A stretch of DNA of 64,000 bases from JBCBDX01 sp038529265 (GTDB lineage: Bacteria > Pseudomonadota > Alphaproteobacteria > Rhizobiales > Rhizobiaceae): positions 124,001-188,000 of the forward strand of contig JBCBDX010000002.1 in NCBI GenBank assembly GCA_038529265.1. Reading direction: 5' to 3'. Position 1 is the first letter of the stretch. Each line of letters opens with the position of its first letter. Below, piece by piece: positions 38,454-47,150 of the stretch. The notes under the pieces were generated by a model. It had not been told where the DNA came from, made no database searches, and saw only the letters and a list, made by a program, of their open reading frames with translations. The position numbers and the translations under genes were made by a program.

Positions 38454-39671
38454 ATGCTTGGATTAAAAAAACAGGACTTTGCGCTACTGGCTCTGGTGAC
38501 CGTACTCACCATTCTGGCGCCGTTCATCCTCAACCCGTTTCCGGAGAATTCGGCACTGGCCCAATTCAATGGTGGCTATCCTGATTTGATGCAGCGCTTC
38601 GTGATCTTCGGGATTTTCGCAATCGGCTTCAACATCCTTTTCGGGCTGACGGGTTACTTGTCATTTGGCCATGCTGCTTTCTTGGGTGTCGGTTCGTACG
38701 CCGCGATTTGGTCCATGAAACTTATGACCATGAACATCATCCCGGCGGTCATATTGGCCGTCATTATTGCTGGCTTGTTTTCGCTTCTGGTCGGATGGAT
38801 ATCGCTCCGACGCTCGGGCATCTACTTTTCGATCCTGACGCTGGCATTTGCTCAAATGTCGTATGCCCTCGCCTATTCGGTGCTTACGCCAATCACAGGT
38901 GGTGAGACGGGCTTGCAGCCAAAAGTCGCCGATCCCCGTATCTTTGACGCAACGCTTGCAGAGGGTGTTTTGCCAACGGCAAATTTGTTTGGCGCGACCA
39001 TGAAATCGAGCTACGAACTCCAGGTCGGCGGATGGCTCTTTACATTCAATGTGGGTTACTACGTCGCCGCCTTCGTCATGCTTTGTGCATTCTATTTGGC
39101 GATCCGCATCTTCCGCTCGCCGTTTGGCATGATGCTGCGGGCCATCAAGACCAACCAGACCCGCATGAACTATACGGGGCTCAACCCTCGCCCCTACACG
39201 CTGGCAGCTTTCGTTATTTCTGGCATGTATGCCGGTCTTGCTGGTGGCCTGATGGTGGCCATGGATACGCAAGTTGGACCGGAACGCATGTTCTGGACAG
39301 CATCCGGTGAAGTCGTTCTGATGACGATCCTCGGAGGTGCCGGCACGTTGATCGGACCCGTTCTTGGCGCTGGCATGATCAAGTATATGGAAAACATCAT
39401 TTCCAAGATCAACAAGGGTATTCTGGAAGGCTGGTTCTCCATTTTCCCCGACGGCTTGAGCGACTTTATGGTAACCATCGTCTACCCATTCATCGGCAAA
39501 GGTTGGCACCTCACACTTGGCATTGTCTTTATGCTTGTAGTGATCTTCCTGCCTGGTGGATTGATTGAGGGCGGGCAGCGTTTGCGTGGTTGGTTTGGCC
39601 GTACACGCAAGGAAACTGTCCTTGGCAAAGACCCGGAACATCACCCCAAACCAAGCCCGCACGTGGCCTGA
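38454..39671 (+). CDS. livM: Liv-type ABC transporter permease (LivM-like)
   Basis: The second channel subunit, 405 residues. It opens with a hydrophobic helix (about 10-30) and has the LivM signature GFNILFGLTGYLSFGHAAFLGVG near residue 60 and the coupling helix LRAIKTNQTRMNYTGLNPRPY near residue 225. The C-terminus is a short basic tail. Heterodimer formation with the LivH-like protein is expected. An ATP-binding gene starts 13 bases later. Confidence 0.92.
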   Translation: MLGLKKQDFALLALVTVLTILAPFILNPFPENSALAQFNGGYPDLMQRFVIFGIFAIGFNILFGLTGYLSFGHAAFLGVGSYAAIWSMKLMTMNIIPAVILAVIIAGLFSLLVGWISLRRSGIYFSILTLAFAQMSYALAYSVLTPITGGETGLQPKVADPRIFDATLAEGVLPTANLFGATMKSSYELQVGGWLFTFNVGYYVAAFVMLCAFYLAIRIFRSPFGMMLRAIKTNQTRMNYTGLNPRPYTLAAFVISGMYAGLAGGLMVAMDTQVGPERMFWTASGEVVLMTILGGAGTLIGPVLGAGMIKYMENIISKINKGILEGWFSIFPDGLSDFMVTIVYPFIGKGWHLTLGIVFMLVVIFLPGGLIEGGQRLRGWFGRTRKETVLGKDPEHHPKPSPHVA

Positions 39672-39684
39672 GCGAGTAGTACCA

Positions 39685-40440
39685 ATGGGAATTCTTGAAG
39701 TAACTGACGTCAATAAGCGTTTCGGTGGCCTCCAAGCACTCGGCAATGTGAACTTGTCCGTGGAAGAGAACTCGGTCCATGCGATCATCGGGCCGAACGG
39801 TGCCGGCAAATCAACACTACTCAACGTCCTCGTCGGAAAACTAGTGCCCGACACAGGGTCCGTTATGTTCCAAGGCCAATCTGTACTGGGCCGGACACCG
39901 TTTCAGATCAACCAGATGGGCATTAGCCGCGTTTTCCAAACACCTGAGATTTTTGTGGATCTAACGGTTATGGAGAACATGCTGATCCCGTGCTTTGCCA
40001 AACGTGATGGCGCGTTTCGAATGCACGCCTTTGAAGGCATCACCAGTGAGCATGAAATCATAGAGCGCGCTGAACACATGCTGGAAGAGGTCAACATGGC
40101 CGATAAAAAGGACATGATTGCCGGTTCCATGTCGCGCGGTGACAAACGCCGCCTGGAAATGGCAATGTGTCTGGTTCAGGAACCTAAGCTGCTGCTGCTC
40201 GATGAGCCGACGGCTGGTATGGCTCGGGCCGATACTAACAACACCATCGATCTCCTCAAGGAAATCCACGACAAGCACGATATCACGATCGCTATCATCG
40301 AACATGATATGCATGTGGTCTTCTCACTGGCACAAAAGATCACTGTGCTCGCGCAAGGCACACCGCTTGTCGAAGACATTCCGGAAAAAATCAAAGGCCA
40401 TCCAAAGGTCAAAGAAGCCTATCTTGGAGAAGCAGCATGA
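39685..40440 (+). CDS. livG: Liv-type ABC transporter ATP-binding protein (LivG-like)
   Basis: One of two cytoplasmic ATPases driving import. The 251-residue product has Walker A GPNGAGKST (about 34-42), the LivG-type insertion GISRVFQTPEIFVDLTVMENML, a signature region reading GSMSRGDKRRLEMAM rather than the usual LSYGQQRRLEIA, Walker B LLLLDEPTAGMA and the switch His in EHDMH. The start MGILEVTDVNKRFGG is chosen because a longer frame would overlap the permease by 107 bases. It overlaps the next gene by 4 bases. Confidence 0.92.
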   Translation: MGILEVTDVNKRFGGLQALGNVNLSVEENSVHAIIGPNGAGKSTLLNVLVGKLVPDTGSVMFQGQSVLGRTPFQINQMGISRVFQTPEIFVDLTVMENMLIPCFAKRDGAFRMHAFEGITSEHEIIERAEHMLEEVNMADKKDMIAGSMSRGDKRRLEMAMCLVQEPKLLLLDEPTAGMARADTNNTIDLLKEIHDKHDITIAIIEHDMHVVFSLAQKITVLAQGTPLVEDIPEKIKGHPKVKEAYLGEAA

Positions 40441-41228
40441 GCCAGATTGCAGGCGAAGCAACGCAACGCGCCCCTGGCGCACACACTGACTTTTCCAACA
40501 GCGCAAACCACGCAGCAACAGCACCGGCCTTTTTGTCAGTGCACGATATTCATGCCTATTACGGCGAGAGCTACATCGTTCAGGGCGTTTCATTCAATGT
40601 CCACGAGGGTGAAATTCTCGCTCTCCTAGGTCGCAACGGCGCAGGTAAAACGTCCACACTGCGCACAATTTCACGACTTTCAGACCCAATGCTCACCTAT
40701 GGCGAAATCTGGTTGGATCACGAGCATCTCCATACCATGACGAGCCACGAAGCGGCCCGTGCTGGCATGATCCTCGTGCCGGAGGATCGTCGCATTATCC
40801 AAGGCCTGACAGTGGAAGAGAACCTGCAATTGGCCCAAATCGTTGAGCCGGTAGGTTGGAGCATTGAACGTTTGTACGATTTGTTTCCGCGTCTGGGCGA
40901 ACGCCGAACACAGGAAGGAACAACACTTTCCGGCGGCGAACAGCAAATGCTCTCTATTGCACGTGCCCTCGCCCGCGATATTAAGGTCTTGCTGCTCGAT
41001 GAACCTTATGAAGGTCTTGCGCCCGTTATTGTTGACGAGATCGAGAAAACGCTCGAAATCATCAAAAAACAGGGGATTACAACCATTCTGGTGGAACAAA
41101 ACGCTGTGCGTGCGCTGGAGCTGGCTGATCGTTCTGTAATCCTCGACACCGGGTCAGTCGTCTTTGATGGCACTGCTAAAGAAGTTTTGCACAACAAGGA
41201 ATTACGCGAAGAGTATCTGGCAATCTGA
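40437..41228 (+). CDS. livF: Liv-type ABC transporter ATP-binding protein (LivF-like)
   Basis: The second ATPase, 263 residues. It has an extra N-terminal 30 residues of low complexity before LSVHDIHAYYGESYIV, then Walker A GRNGAGKTS, a LivF-type RRIIQGLTVEENLQLA segment, signature LSGGEQQMLSIARAL, Walker B VLLLDEPYEGLAP and EQNA in place of EHD. An ATGA overlap couples it to LivG. It is the last gene of the operon and is followed by a terminator. Confidence 0.92.
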   Translation: MSQIAGEATQRAPGAHTDFSNSANHAATAPAFLSVHDIHAYYGESYIVQGVSFNVHEGEILALLGRNGAGKTSTLRTISRLSDPMLTYGEIWLDHEHLHTMTSHEAARAGMILVPEDRRIIQGLTVEENLQLAQIVEPVGWSIERLYDLFPRLGERRTQEGTTLSGGEQQMLSIARALARDIKVLLLDEPYEGLAPVIVDEIEKTLEIIKKQGITTILVEQNAVRALELADRSVILDTGSVVFDGTAKEVLHNKELREEYLAI

Positions 41229-41256
41229 TTTGCCTTCTCTCCAAGCAACCATCTTA

Positions 41257-41287
41257 AGCCCGGCTGAATTCCAGCCGGGTTTTTTGT
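41257..41287 (+). terminator. Intrinsic terminator of the Liv-type operon
   Basis: The stem CCCGGCTG / CAGCCGGG with a short AATTC loop is followed by seven T residues. Confidence 0.9.
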
Positions 41288-41378
41288 TTCAAGAACACGC
41301 TTTTCCTGTTTTTTCCCCTTGCGTGCCCTAGACCAAATGGGTAGTGGGAGCCTCCGAAAAGCAATGCTTTTTCTGGAT

Positions 41379-41455
<77 letters not shown>

Positions 41456-41506
41456 TCATCCCAAGAGCCGAAACATCATTATATCGATGCTTATAAAGCG
41501 CTGTGG

Positions 41507-42019
41507 TCAATTCCCATTGCCAATGGCGGGATGCATCACCGTATCGCCGGTCACCAAACCAATTTCGCTGGCAACCCCACTCAAAACTTCCAAGACAAAC
41601 TGGGCTGCCCCACGCGACGGGATAGGGTTGGTGGAGAACGGTACCGTAGCGCGCGCGATTGAAACAATCGCCCCTTCCGCATCAATATAGATGATGTCCA
41701 GCGATGCTGGTGTGTCCTTCATCCAGAAAGCGCGCTCCCGCTCTGCTTCAAAGACAAAAAGCATGCCTCTATCACGTGGTAGGTCGCGCCGATGCATAAG
41801 GCCCGTGGACGTTTGTTCTACAGTCAATGCTATTTCGATCTCCAGCGCTGCCTTCTGCTCGCCATTCTTGCCGATAACGATCAAATTGTTGGGATCCAGG
41901 GGAAGCCGCTGCGGCTGGTCGGCTGAGCAAGCTGATACTAGTCCCGCAAACGCAATCGCGAGCGCAATCAACAGCCGTGCTGAAATCCACAGGCGAAAAG
42001 GCGATGCCACTTCGTTCAT
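41507..42019 (-). CDS. DUF192 lipoprotein
   Basis: A 170-residue exported protein starting MNEVASPFRLWISARLL, with a hydrophobic segment ending in the lipobox-like VSAC. The mature part is the DUF192 domain: LTVEQTSTGLMHRRDLPRDRGMLF (split), FWMKDTPASLDIIYID and the C-terminal FVLEVLSGVASEIGL. Function of DUF192 is unknown. An alternative GTG start 9 codons upstream would overlap the cold-shock gene. The start follows the upstream stop by one base, so the two genes are cotranscribed, a pair I recall from other Rhizobiales. Confidence 0.85.
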   Translation of the reverse strand: MNEVASPFRLWISARLLIALAIAFAGLVSACSADQPQRLPLDPNNLIVIGKNGEQKAALEIEIALTVEQTSTGLMHRRDLPRDRGMLFVFEAERERAFWMKDTPASLDIIYIDAEGAIVSIARATVPFSTNPIPSRGAAQFVLEVLSGVASEIGLVTGDTVMHPAIGNGN

Positions 42020-42020
42020 G

Positions 42021-42602
42021 TTAGTGCGGGACTGGTGGCTGAACACCGATATCGGGATAGACTTCCGCCGCCATCAAACCCTTGTCTCCGTTACCGTAAC
42101 GCACAATTACGACTTGGCCCGGGCGAAGTTCGGTCAATCCAAAGCGGCGTAAGGTTTCCATGTGGATGAAAATATCTTCAGTTCCTTCACCCCGAGTCAG
42201 AAAACCAAAACCTTTTGTCCGATTGAACCACTTAACAATGACCCGTTCCAAACCACTCGTGGGTATGACGGTACTATGTGTCTTTTGTTCGACTTCAGCT
42301 GGATTTATTGCTGTCGATATATCCATCGATATGACACGGAAAGCTTGGTAGCCGCGGTCGCCACGACGTACTTCGCAAACAATGCGAGCCCCTTCCAGCG
42401 CTGTCTGGAAACCGTCTTTGCGTAGACATGTTACATGCAGCATTACATCGCCAAATGCGGCGTCGTCGGGCAAGATAAATCCATATCCTTTGCCGACATC
42501 AAACCATTTGATGACACCGGCAATCTCAACGATATCGGCCCCCGCAGACGCGTCTAACGGCTTCCCAATTTCCCGAGCTGTATGTTTTGGTTCGCTACTC
42601 AT
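42021..42602 (-). CDS. Protein with two cold-shock domains
   Basis: A 193-residue protein made of two CSDs, in contrast to the usual single 70-residue Csp. Domain 1 (about 27-90) has GVIKWFDVGKGYGFI and VMLHVTCL; domain 2 (about 120-185) has VIVKWFNRTKGFGFL and IFIHMETL. These are the RNP1 and RNP2 nucleic-acid binding motifs. It likely acts as an RNA chaperone. The start is uncertain: ATGs 6 and 9 codons upstream are possible. It is followed directly by the DUF192 gene. Confidence 0.9.
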   Translation of the reverse strand: MSSEPKHTAREIGKPLDASAGADIVEIAGVIKWFDVGKGYGFILPDDAAFGDVMLHVTCLRKDGFQTALEGARIVCEVRRGDRGYQAFRVISMDISTAINPAEVEQKTHSTVIPTSGLERVIVKWFNRTKGFGFLTRGEGTEDIFIHMETLRRFGLTELRPGQVVIVRYGNGDKGLMAAEVYPDIGVQPPVPH

Positions 42603-42801
42603 ACCCTCAGCCACACACATATAGCGCATTCAAATCGAACGATTCGTCTAAAGGATAGCATCGTCGCGCCCGATTGGGGCAAGCAAATTAAGGCAACTTC
42701 CCCTGCTAAGTTGGATGCGTTCCAAGACTACTGTTGGTCAGAGCAAGGCTTGTTATTAGGTTCAGCAACGTTAGAAAGATGCAGCGTTTGGGAGGCTAAT
42801 T

Positions 42802-43242
42802 ATGCGATACTTGCACACGATGGTTCGCGTCAGTGACGTAGAGAAGTCGCTCGACTTTTATATCAACAAGCTGGGCCTAGAAGAAATTCGGCGCTACGAC
42901 AGCGAAAAAGGCCGCTTCACCTTAATCTTTCTGGCAGCGCCAGAAGATCGTGAGGCTGCATTAGCAAACAAAGCGCCATTGATTGAGCTAACCCACAACT
43001 GGGATCCTGAAGAGTATGAGGGCGGGCGCAATTTCGGTCACCTTGCCTATGTCGTTGATGACATCTATGCGCTCTGCCAGAAATTGATGGATGCGGGCGT
43101 GACGATCAATCGCCCACCACGCGACGGGCATATGGCATTCATCAAGTCACCGGACGGCATATCCATCGAACTCCTTCAAAAAGGCGACGATTTGCCCAAA
43201 GCGGAGCCGTGGGCATCAATGGAAAATACGGGCAGTTGGTAG
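42802..43242 (+). CDS. gloA: Lactoylglutathione lyase (glyoxalase I)
   Basis: Isomerises the methylglyoxal-glutathione hemithioacetal to S-lactoylglutathione, the substrate of GloB at 26120. The 146-residue product has the two VOC units with metal ligands His5 (MRYLHTMVRV), Glu in LIELTHNWD (about 62), His in NFGHLAYVV (about 79) and Glu in GISIELLQK (about 128). GGGAGG lies 7 bases before the start. The metal preference cannot be read from this sequence alone. Confidence 0.93.
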   Translation: MRYLHTMVRVSDVEKSLDFYINKLGLEEIRRYDSEKGRFTLIFLAAPEDREAALANKAPLIELTHNWDPEEYEGGRNFGHLAYVVDDIYALCQKLMDAGVTINRPPRDGHMAFIKSPDGISIELLQKGDDLPKAEPWASMENTGSW

Positions 43243-43369
43243 CAGCTATATTTCTTCACTTTCTTGCCTTATTTGTGACATAGTTGACACATTTGACGCA
43301 CCGCAATGTGAACCCGGCGTTAACCAGATAGGGTACTATGCCGACTCAAAGATCGGCATGAGGGGATTA

Positions 43370-44515
43370 ATGAAGAGCCTGCCTTCCAGATTATGGGCAA
43401 AGAGATGCTTTGGCGCGAAGGGCGTTGCTGTAGTTTCTGCTGCAATCCTCATCACCGGCTGCACCTCAACGGTAGGTTCGTTGGATTCCGCTCTGGTACA
43501 ATTCGACAATCAACAAAACGGATCACCGGAAAATATCACGACCACAGCATCGTCGTCCGTGCCGGCACCACGCCCCCCTTCGAGTTTAATTGGTGAAGTT
43601 GACGATCAGCCAGCAACAGAGCCTGCTGTTACGGCCTTGGCCCAGTCACAGGTTGATGGCGCGGAACAAGCGACACTCGCAGTTGTGGAACCGTCAGACA
43701 CCGCGGCTACTCAAAGCGCCGAATTTCCGCAGCCGCCGGTGGCAGTGGCAACCCCACCTGAGAATGCCTCCGATTTTGCAGATCAGCGCATAGCACAAGC
43801 CAACGCTGCGCCAACTGCCCAGCTTGAGGAAACAGCAGCGCAGTTTAGCCCGGCGCCCCCTGTTGTCGCAGCCGCAGCACCGGCAGCAGCGCCAGCACAG
43901 TCCGGCTTTTTGAACCGCCTGTTCAGCCGAAAGCCTCCGGAGCCTAAGGAACCTGTTTTGGTTGCTTCAGCGAACCCAACACCTACGGCTGCAGCAACAC
44001 CAGTCGCAACACCTGCACCAACGCCGACAGTCTCAATAAACAGGTCGGGTAGCTCGTCATTGCCAGGTGTTGATAAAGAGCGCTTGCTTGGCATCAACCA
44101 GCAGAGCGAGGAGCCCGAAGCGCGTCCCGTTCAAGTCGCATCAGCTGCCGGCTTGGCGAGACTTGCGCCAAACGGTTTGCGCACGCAGCACTCTGGCGTT
44201 GACGTTGCCTGTCTAAAACCCGCTCTGGTACGTGTTTTGAAACGTGTGGAGCGCCATTTTGGCAAACCTGTTGTTGTGACTTCCGGTTATCGCTCGCCAT
44301 CACGTAATTCAAACGCACGTGGTGCTAAAAACTCACTGCATATATATTGCGCGGCAGCAGACATTCAGGTCGAGGGCGTGAGCAAGTGGGATCTTGCCTC
44401 ATACATGCGCTCCATGCCCGGCCGCGGCGGTGTTGGCACTTATTGCCATACCAAGTCTGTCCATATCGATATCGGTCCAAAACGTGACTGGAACTGGCGT
44501 TGTCGCCGTGGCTGA
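43370..44515 (+). CDS. Lipoprotein with C-terminal peptidase M15 (DUF882/YcbK-like) domain
   Basis: A 381-residue envelope protein. An N-terminal signal ends in the lipobox ITGC near residue 31. Residues about 40-240 are a Pro/Ala/Thr/Gln-rich linker that probably spans the periplasm. The C-terminal 115 residues are an M15_3-type domain: VVTSGYRSPSRN, LHIYCAAADIQV with candidate zinc ligands, and KSVHIDIG. Such domains cleave or bind cell-wall peptides. I start at the second ATG, which has a GGGGAT ribosome binding site. Confidence 0.82.
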   Translation: MKSLPSRLWAKRCFGAKGVAVVSAAILITGCTSTVGSLDSALVQFDNQQNGSPENITTTASSSVPAPRPPSSLIGEVDDQPATEPAVTALAQSQVDGAEQATLAVVEPSDTAATQSAEFPQPPVAVATPPENASDFADQRIAQANAAPTAQLEETAAQFSPAPPVVAAAAPAAAPAQSGFLNRLFSRKPPEPKEPVLVASANPTPTAAATPVATPAPTPTVSINRSGSSSLPGVDKERLLGINQQSEEPEARPVQVASAAGLARLAPNGLRTQHSGVDVACLKPALVRVLKRVERHFGKPVVVTSGYRSPSRNSNARGAKNSLHIYCAAADIQVEGVSKWDLASYMRSMPGRGGVGTYCHTKSVHIDIGPKRDWNWRCRRG

Positions 44516-44567
44516 AGTCGTCAGCTAAATGAGACGAACTTTTTCAACAAATCGCTTTTCCAACCGC

Positions 44568-44596
44568 TTGCAACGCGAAAACTTTGTGCCTATACA
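44568..44596 (+). promoter_or_regulatory. Promoter of tRNA-Glu
   Basis: TTGCAA, a 17-base spacer and TATACA, about 16 bases before the mature tRNA 5' end. The spacing and the -10 are close to consensus. Confidence 0.6.
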
Positions 44597-44612
44597 CCGC
44601 GAACCTTACCGC

Positions 44613-44688
44613 GCTCCCATCGTCTAGCGGTCTAGGACGCCGCCCTTTCACGGCGGAAACACGGGTTCGAGTCCCGTTGGGAGTGCCA
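44613..44688 (+). tRNA. tRNA-Glu (TTC anticodon)
   Basis: A 76-base cloverleaf with acceptor stem GCTCCCA / TGGGAGT, anticodon TTC in the loop CTTTCAC, T arm GGTTCGAGTCC and encoded CCA. Confidence 0.97.
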
Positions 44689-44695
44689 CACTTTC

Positions 44696-45598
44696 TTAGT
44701 ATGTCAAAAGCCAATTCAGCGTCTCTCGCCAATCGATCATGCGAATTGGTGTGCCGTGCGTACCTGAGCTGAAGTTGACCATACGAACGGGCAGTCCAGC
44801 GTTGCGGAGTGCGCTGTAAAACTCGTCCAATTGGCTAACGGGATAAACACGATCACTACCCCCATGAGCAATCATGACTGGAATACGCGCCCTGCCCGCG
44901 GCAGAGTTGACAAAAGAAGTATCGCCATAGGCTCCCAAAAACACAAATCCGGCCAGTCTGGGTAAAAGCGATTGGTTTTGCGCGACCTGATAACAGACTG
45001 CGGCACCCGCCGAACCACATGCAATAACGATCCTTGCCGATGGTGACGCTTCACCGAGCGCGATAAGTAGATATTTGATCCGTTCCAGATCATTGCCGGC
45101 AAAGTTGCCCGCATCCGGCGCTATATAGGCACCGCCAGACTTTATCATCAGCGCTTTTATGCGGTTGAAGTTACCGCCGAAGGTGAAATCATCGACGCCT
45201 TGGCGCGAGTCACCTCCGCTGCCGTGAATATAAATGGTGAAGAAGCGACTTCCTGTCAGCTGCCCTGCATAGCGGTAGGTTAATCGACCAACCGGCGTAT
45301 CAAGGCCTTCCTTCTTCGTGGCTCGACGTGCAGCAAAATCGATGTAAGCGCGCTTCACGCGCCGCTCAGGGATTTCATCACGACGGTCTATATCCCGCGA
45401 TTCCCGATAGTCCAGAATGCGATAGGCACCATTATCGCGCACATCCAGCACTTTTGGATAAGCGAAGAGCCGGTCTTTATGAGCAGAAATCGGCTGAGCA
45501 TGCGCGACAACGGTCGCCCCTACCAGCAAAAGTACAGCTATTACTGAGAATGTGGCGGTTACAGTTGCGCGCCGTAGCTTCCCTTTGGTCATTTGCAT
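44696..45598 (-). CDS. Exported alpha/beta hydrolase
   Basis: A 300-residue protein with an N-terminal signal or anchor (about 11-35). The hydrolase core has the oxyanion strand IYIHGSGGDS (about 122), the nucleophile elbow IACGSAGAAVC, an acid candidate in MIAHGGSDRVYP and the His in SSGTHGTP. It resembles periplasmic esterases or phospholipases; the substrate is unknown. AGGA lies 8 bases before the start. It converges on tRNA-Glu. Confidence 0.78.
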   Translation of the reverse strand: MQMTKGKLRRATVTATFSVIAVLLLVGATVVAHAQPISAHKDRLFAYPKVLDVRDNGAYRILDYRESRDIDRRDEIPERRVKRAYIDFAARRATKKEGLDTPVGRLTYRYAGQLTGSRFFTIYIHGSGGDSRQGVDDFTFGGNFNRIKALMIKSGGAYIAPDAGNFAGNDLERIKYLLIALGEASPSARIVIACGSAGAAVCYQVAQNQSLLPRLAGFVFLGAYGDTSFVNSAAGRARIPVMIAHGGSDRVYPVSQLDEFYSALRNAGLPVRMVNFSSGTHGTPIRMIDWRETLNWLLTY

Positions 45599-45819
45599 TC
45601 GGTTAATCCTGAATGGCCTTTTCGCCTAAAAAAATGGCATCACAGACGGTTAACCATTTTTAGAAACCGGCCTGCAACCCAAAGGCTGTAATCGGTTGCA
45701 TATCAACGAGTGCGCAAAGCCGTATGAGTCTAGGTTCATATCGTGACAAAACCAAGAATGCGCGTGCTCTGAGATACATAACGAACGGCGGTTTCCGCCA
45801 ATATTGGAGAAACAGGGTT

Positions 45820-46266
45820 ATGAAAAAACTTCTCGCATCTATGGCTGTTGCTGCTGTTTTGGCACCAGCATCCGCATTCGCAGAGGATGTACCATTCACT
45901 GCAACAGTCGCTTCAACATGCGGCATTGTCGTCAACACGGCCGGTACTTTGGGCCCAAATGGTGACGCATCTGTGCTGTCTTCAGCAAACGGCACTGCCG
46001 CTGCTGCAACAGTTACAGCCAATGCACTGAACTTCACGCTATCTGTTGGCGCACCATCTGGCTGGGTAACTTCACCAACCGGCACGCCAACAACTTCTTT
46101 TGATGCTGCAATGACATTCGGCGGCACAACTTACTCAACTTCAGACACGCCTTCAGTTCCAGCAACTGCCACACCTGTCTCTGTTGATATGTCAGCAACA
46201 GCTGCTTCCGGTTCTTTCCCGAACGGCTCTTATTCAACGAATGCTACGCTGACCTGCTCATCTTAA
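45820..46266 (+). CDS. Small exported protein, paralogue A of a pilin-like set
   Basis: A 148-residue protein with a signal peptide MKKLLASMAVAAVLAPASAFA and GGAGA ribosome binding site. The mature part starts EDVPFTATVASTCGIV, continues with GTLGPNGDASVLSSANG, and ends in GSFPNGSYSTNATLTCSS. The second and third of these segments recur in the genes at 47150 and 47638. Size, export, Thr/Ser/Ala richness and the terminal beta strand resemble secreted pilin or spore-coat-U-like subunits. I cannot assign a family. It is the first gene of a five-gene operon and an upstream GGCGG/CCGCC hairpin lies close to its ribosome binding site. Confidence 0.75.
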   Translation: MKKLLASMAVAAVLAPASAFAEDVPFTATVASTCGIVVNTAGTLGPNGDASVLSSANGTAAAATVTANALNFTLSVGAPSGWVTSPTGTPTTSFDAAMTFGGTTYSTSDTPSVPATATPVSVDMSATAASGSFPNGSYSTNATLTCSS

Positions 46267-46290
46267 TCTTTGCGAAAAAGGGACTCCGCA

Positions 46291-46707
46291 ATGATCAAAA
46301 AGACGACTTATTTTCTTTCGGCAATCGTCGCGGGGTCACTCGCAATGACACTGCTGCCTTCCGAGGCAGCAGCACAATCCATGTCACCCATGCGTGGCAA
46401 GGTAAACAGTTTTACCGACAGCTTTGCGCTGAAGGTATATCCAGCCAATCCATATGATCACCGCATCCGCATTGAAGTAAAGGTCTACGACCAAGACTTC
46501 CGTCCCCTACGTGATGCTCGCGTCTCACCCAGCAATTTCACGCTTGCAGGCCAGTTCGCACGCCCCGTGACCGTTACGGTTCCGTTCAACGGCGACAAGG
46601 CGCGTCGCGTACGCATCTGCACCGAAAGCGTCCCATTTCCTGGACAAGCGCAAAACAATGTTAAGGCACAAGTATGCGGAAAATTCATCGGCGAGCGCGT
46701 CAACTAA
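46291..46707 (+). CDS. Exported protein resembling one domain of a pilus chaperone
   Basis: A 138-residue product starting MIKKTTYFLSAIVAGSLAM, with a signal peptide ending near EAAAQ. The mature part reads like a single immunoglobulin-type domain: FALKVYPANPYDHRIRIEVKVYD (split here), then VSPSNFTLAGQFARPVTVTV and RRVRICTESVPF. The pattern of a strand, NP, another strand, S-x-F-x-L and V-x-V resembles the first domain of PapD-like chaperones, but the second domain is absent. The similarity is by eye only. It overlaps the next gene by 34 bases. Confidence 0.7.
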   Translation: MIKKTTYFLSAIVAGSLAMTLLPSEAAAQSMSPMRGKVNSFTDSFALKVYPANPYDHRIRIEVKVYDQDFRPLRDARVSPSNFTLAGQFARPVTVTVPFNGDKARRVRICTESVPFPGQAQNNVKAQVCGKFIGERVN

Positions 46708-47150
46708 TCGCTGCGATGGTTGTCGCACCCGTTCTGGGTGCTCCCGCAGCGATAGCGCAAGATACAACATATTCCAGCGGCTTTTCACTGCCGGGCGTTT
46801 CGTTGCCTTCCGGGCATGATGAAGTACGCGCAGCAGACGGCACGACTTGCCGAAGCGCGGTTGTCGGCTCGGGCGCTTATCTGGACATCGGCGTCATCGG
46901 CAATCCGCAGGACATTGGCGCAGGCCAATCTGCTTATGGTCGGATCGTTATCCCATTGGGCTTAAAGCGCCGCCAGCGACTCGATTGTTCTAAACTCTAT
47001 CAGTTGGAAGTTGATCGTCTAGCGACAGAACTAAAGCTCATGCAAATGGGACTATCTGCTGGAGTAGAAACGCCAAATGACACCGACATCACACCCGGTG
47101 AAAGCGAGTTCAACGACGATGGCTGGTCAACCGCCGGGTTGAACGAGTGA
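46674..47150 (+). CDS. Exported protein of unknown function in the pilin-like operon
   Basis: A 158-residue product with a strongly basic n-region (MRKIHRRARQ) and signal peptide ending near AIAQ. The mature part has GVSLPSGHDEVRAADGTTC, a central VIGNPQDIGAGQSAYGRIVIPLG segment and a short helix CSKLYQLEVDRLATELKLMQ, followed by an acidic tail. I do not recognise the family. Two cysteines could form a disulfide. It overlaps the preceding gene and its stop touches the next start, so expression is tightly linked. Confidence 0.7.
   Translation: MRKIHRRARQLIAAMVVAPVLGAPAAIAQDTTYSSGFSLPGVSLPSGHDEVRAADGTTCRSAVVGSGAYLDIGVIGNPQDIGAGQSAYGRIVIPLGLKRRQRLDCSKLYQLEVDRLATELKLMQMGLSAGVETPNDTDITPGESEFNDDGWSTAGLNE

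Noticed and set aside
38661..39854. 397-codon open frame opposite the LivM- and LivG-like genes
   Set aside because: It is antisense to clearly conserved membrane and ATPase genes, rich in His, Arg and Cys as expected for a mirrored frame, and has no recognisable domain.
35969..41228. Urea transporter (UrtABCDE)
   Set aside because: The binding protein and permeases fit the wider Liv/amide family, but no urease or urea-carboxylase gene is nearby and no specific urea signature can be read by eye.
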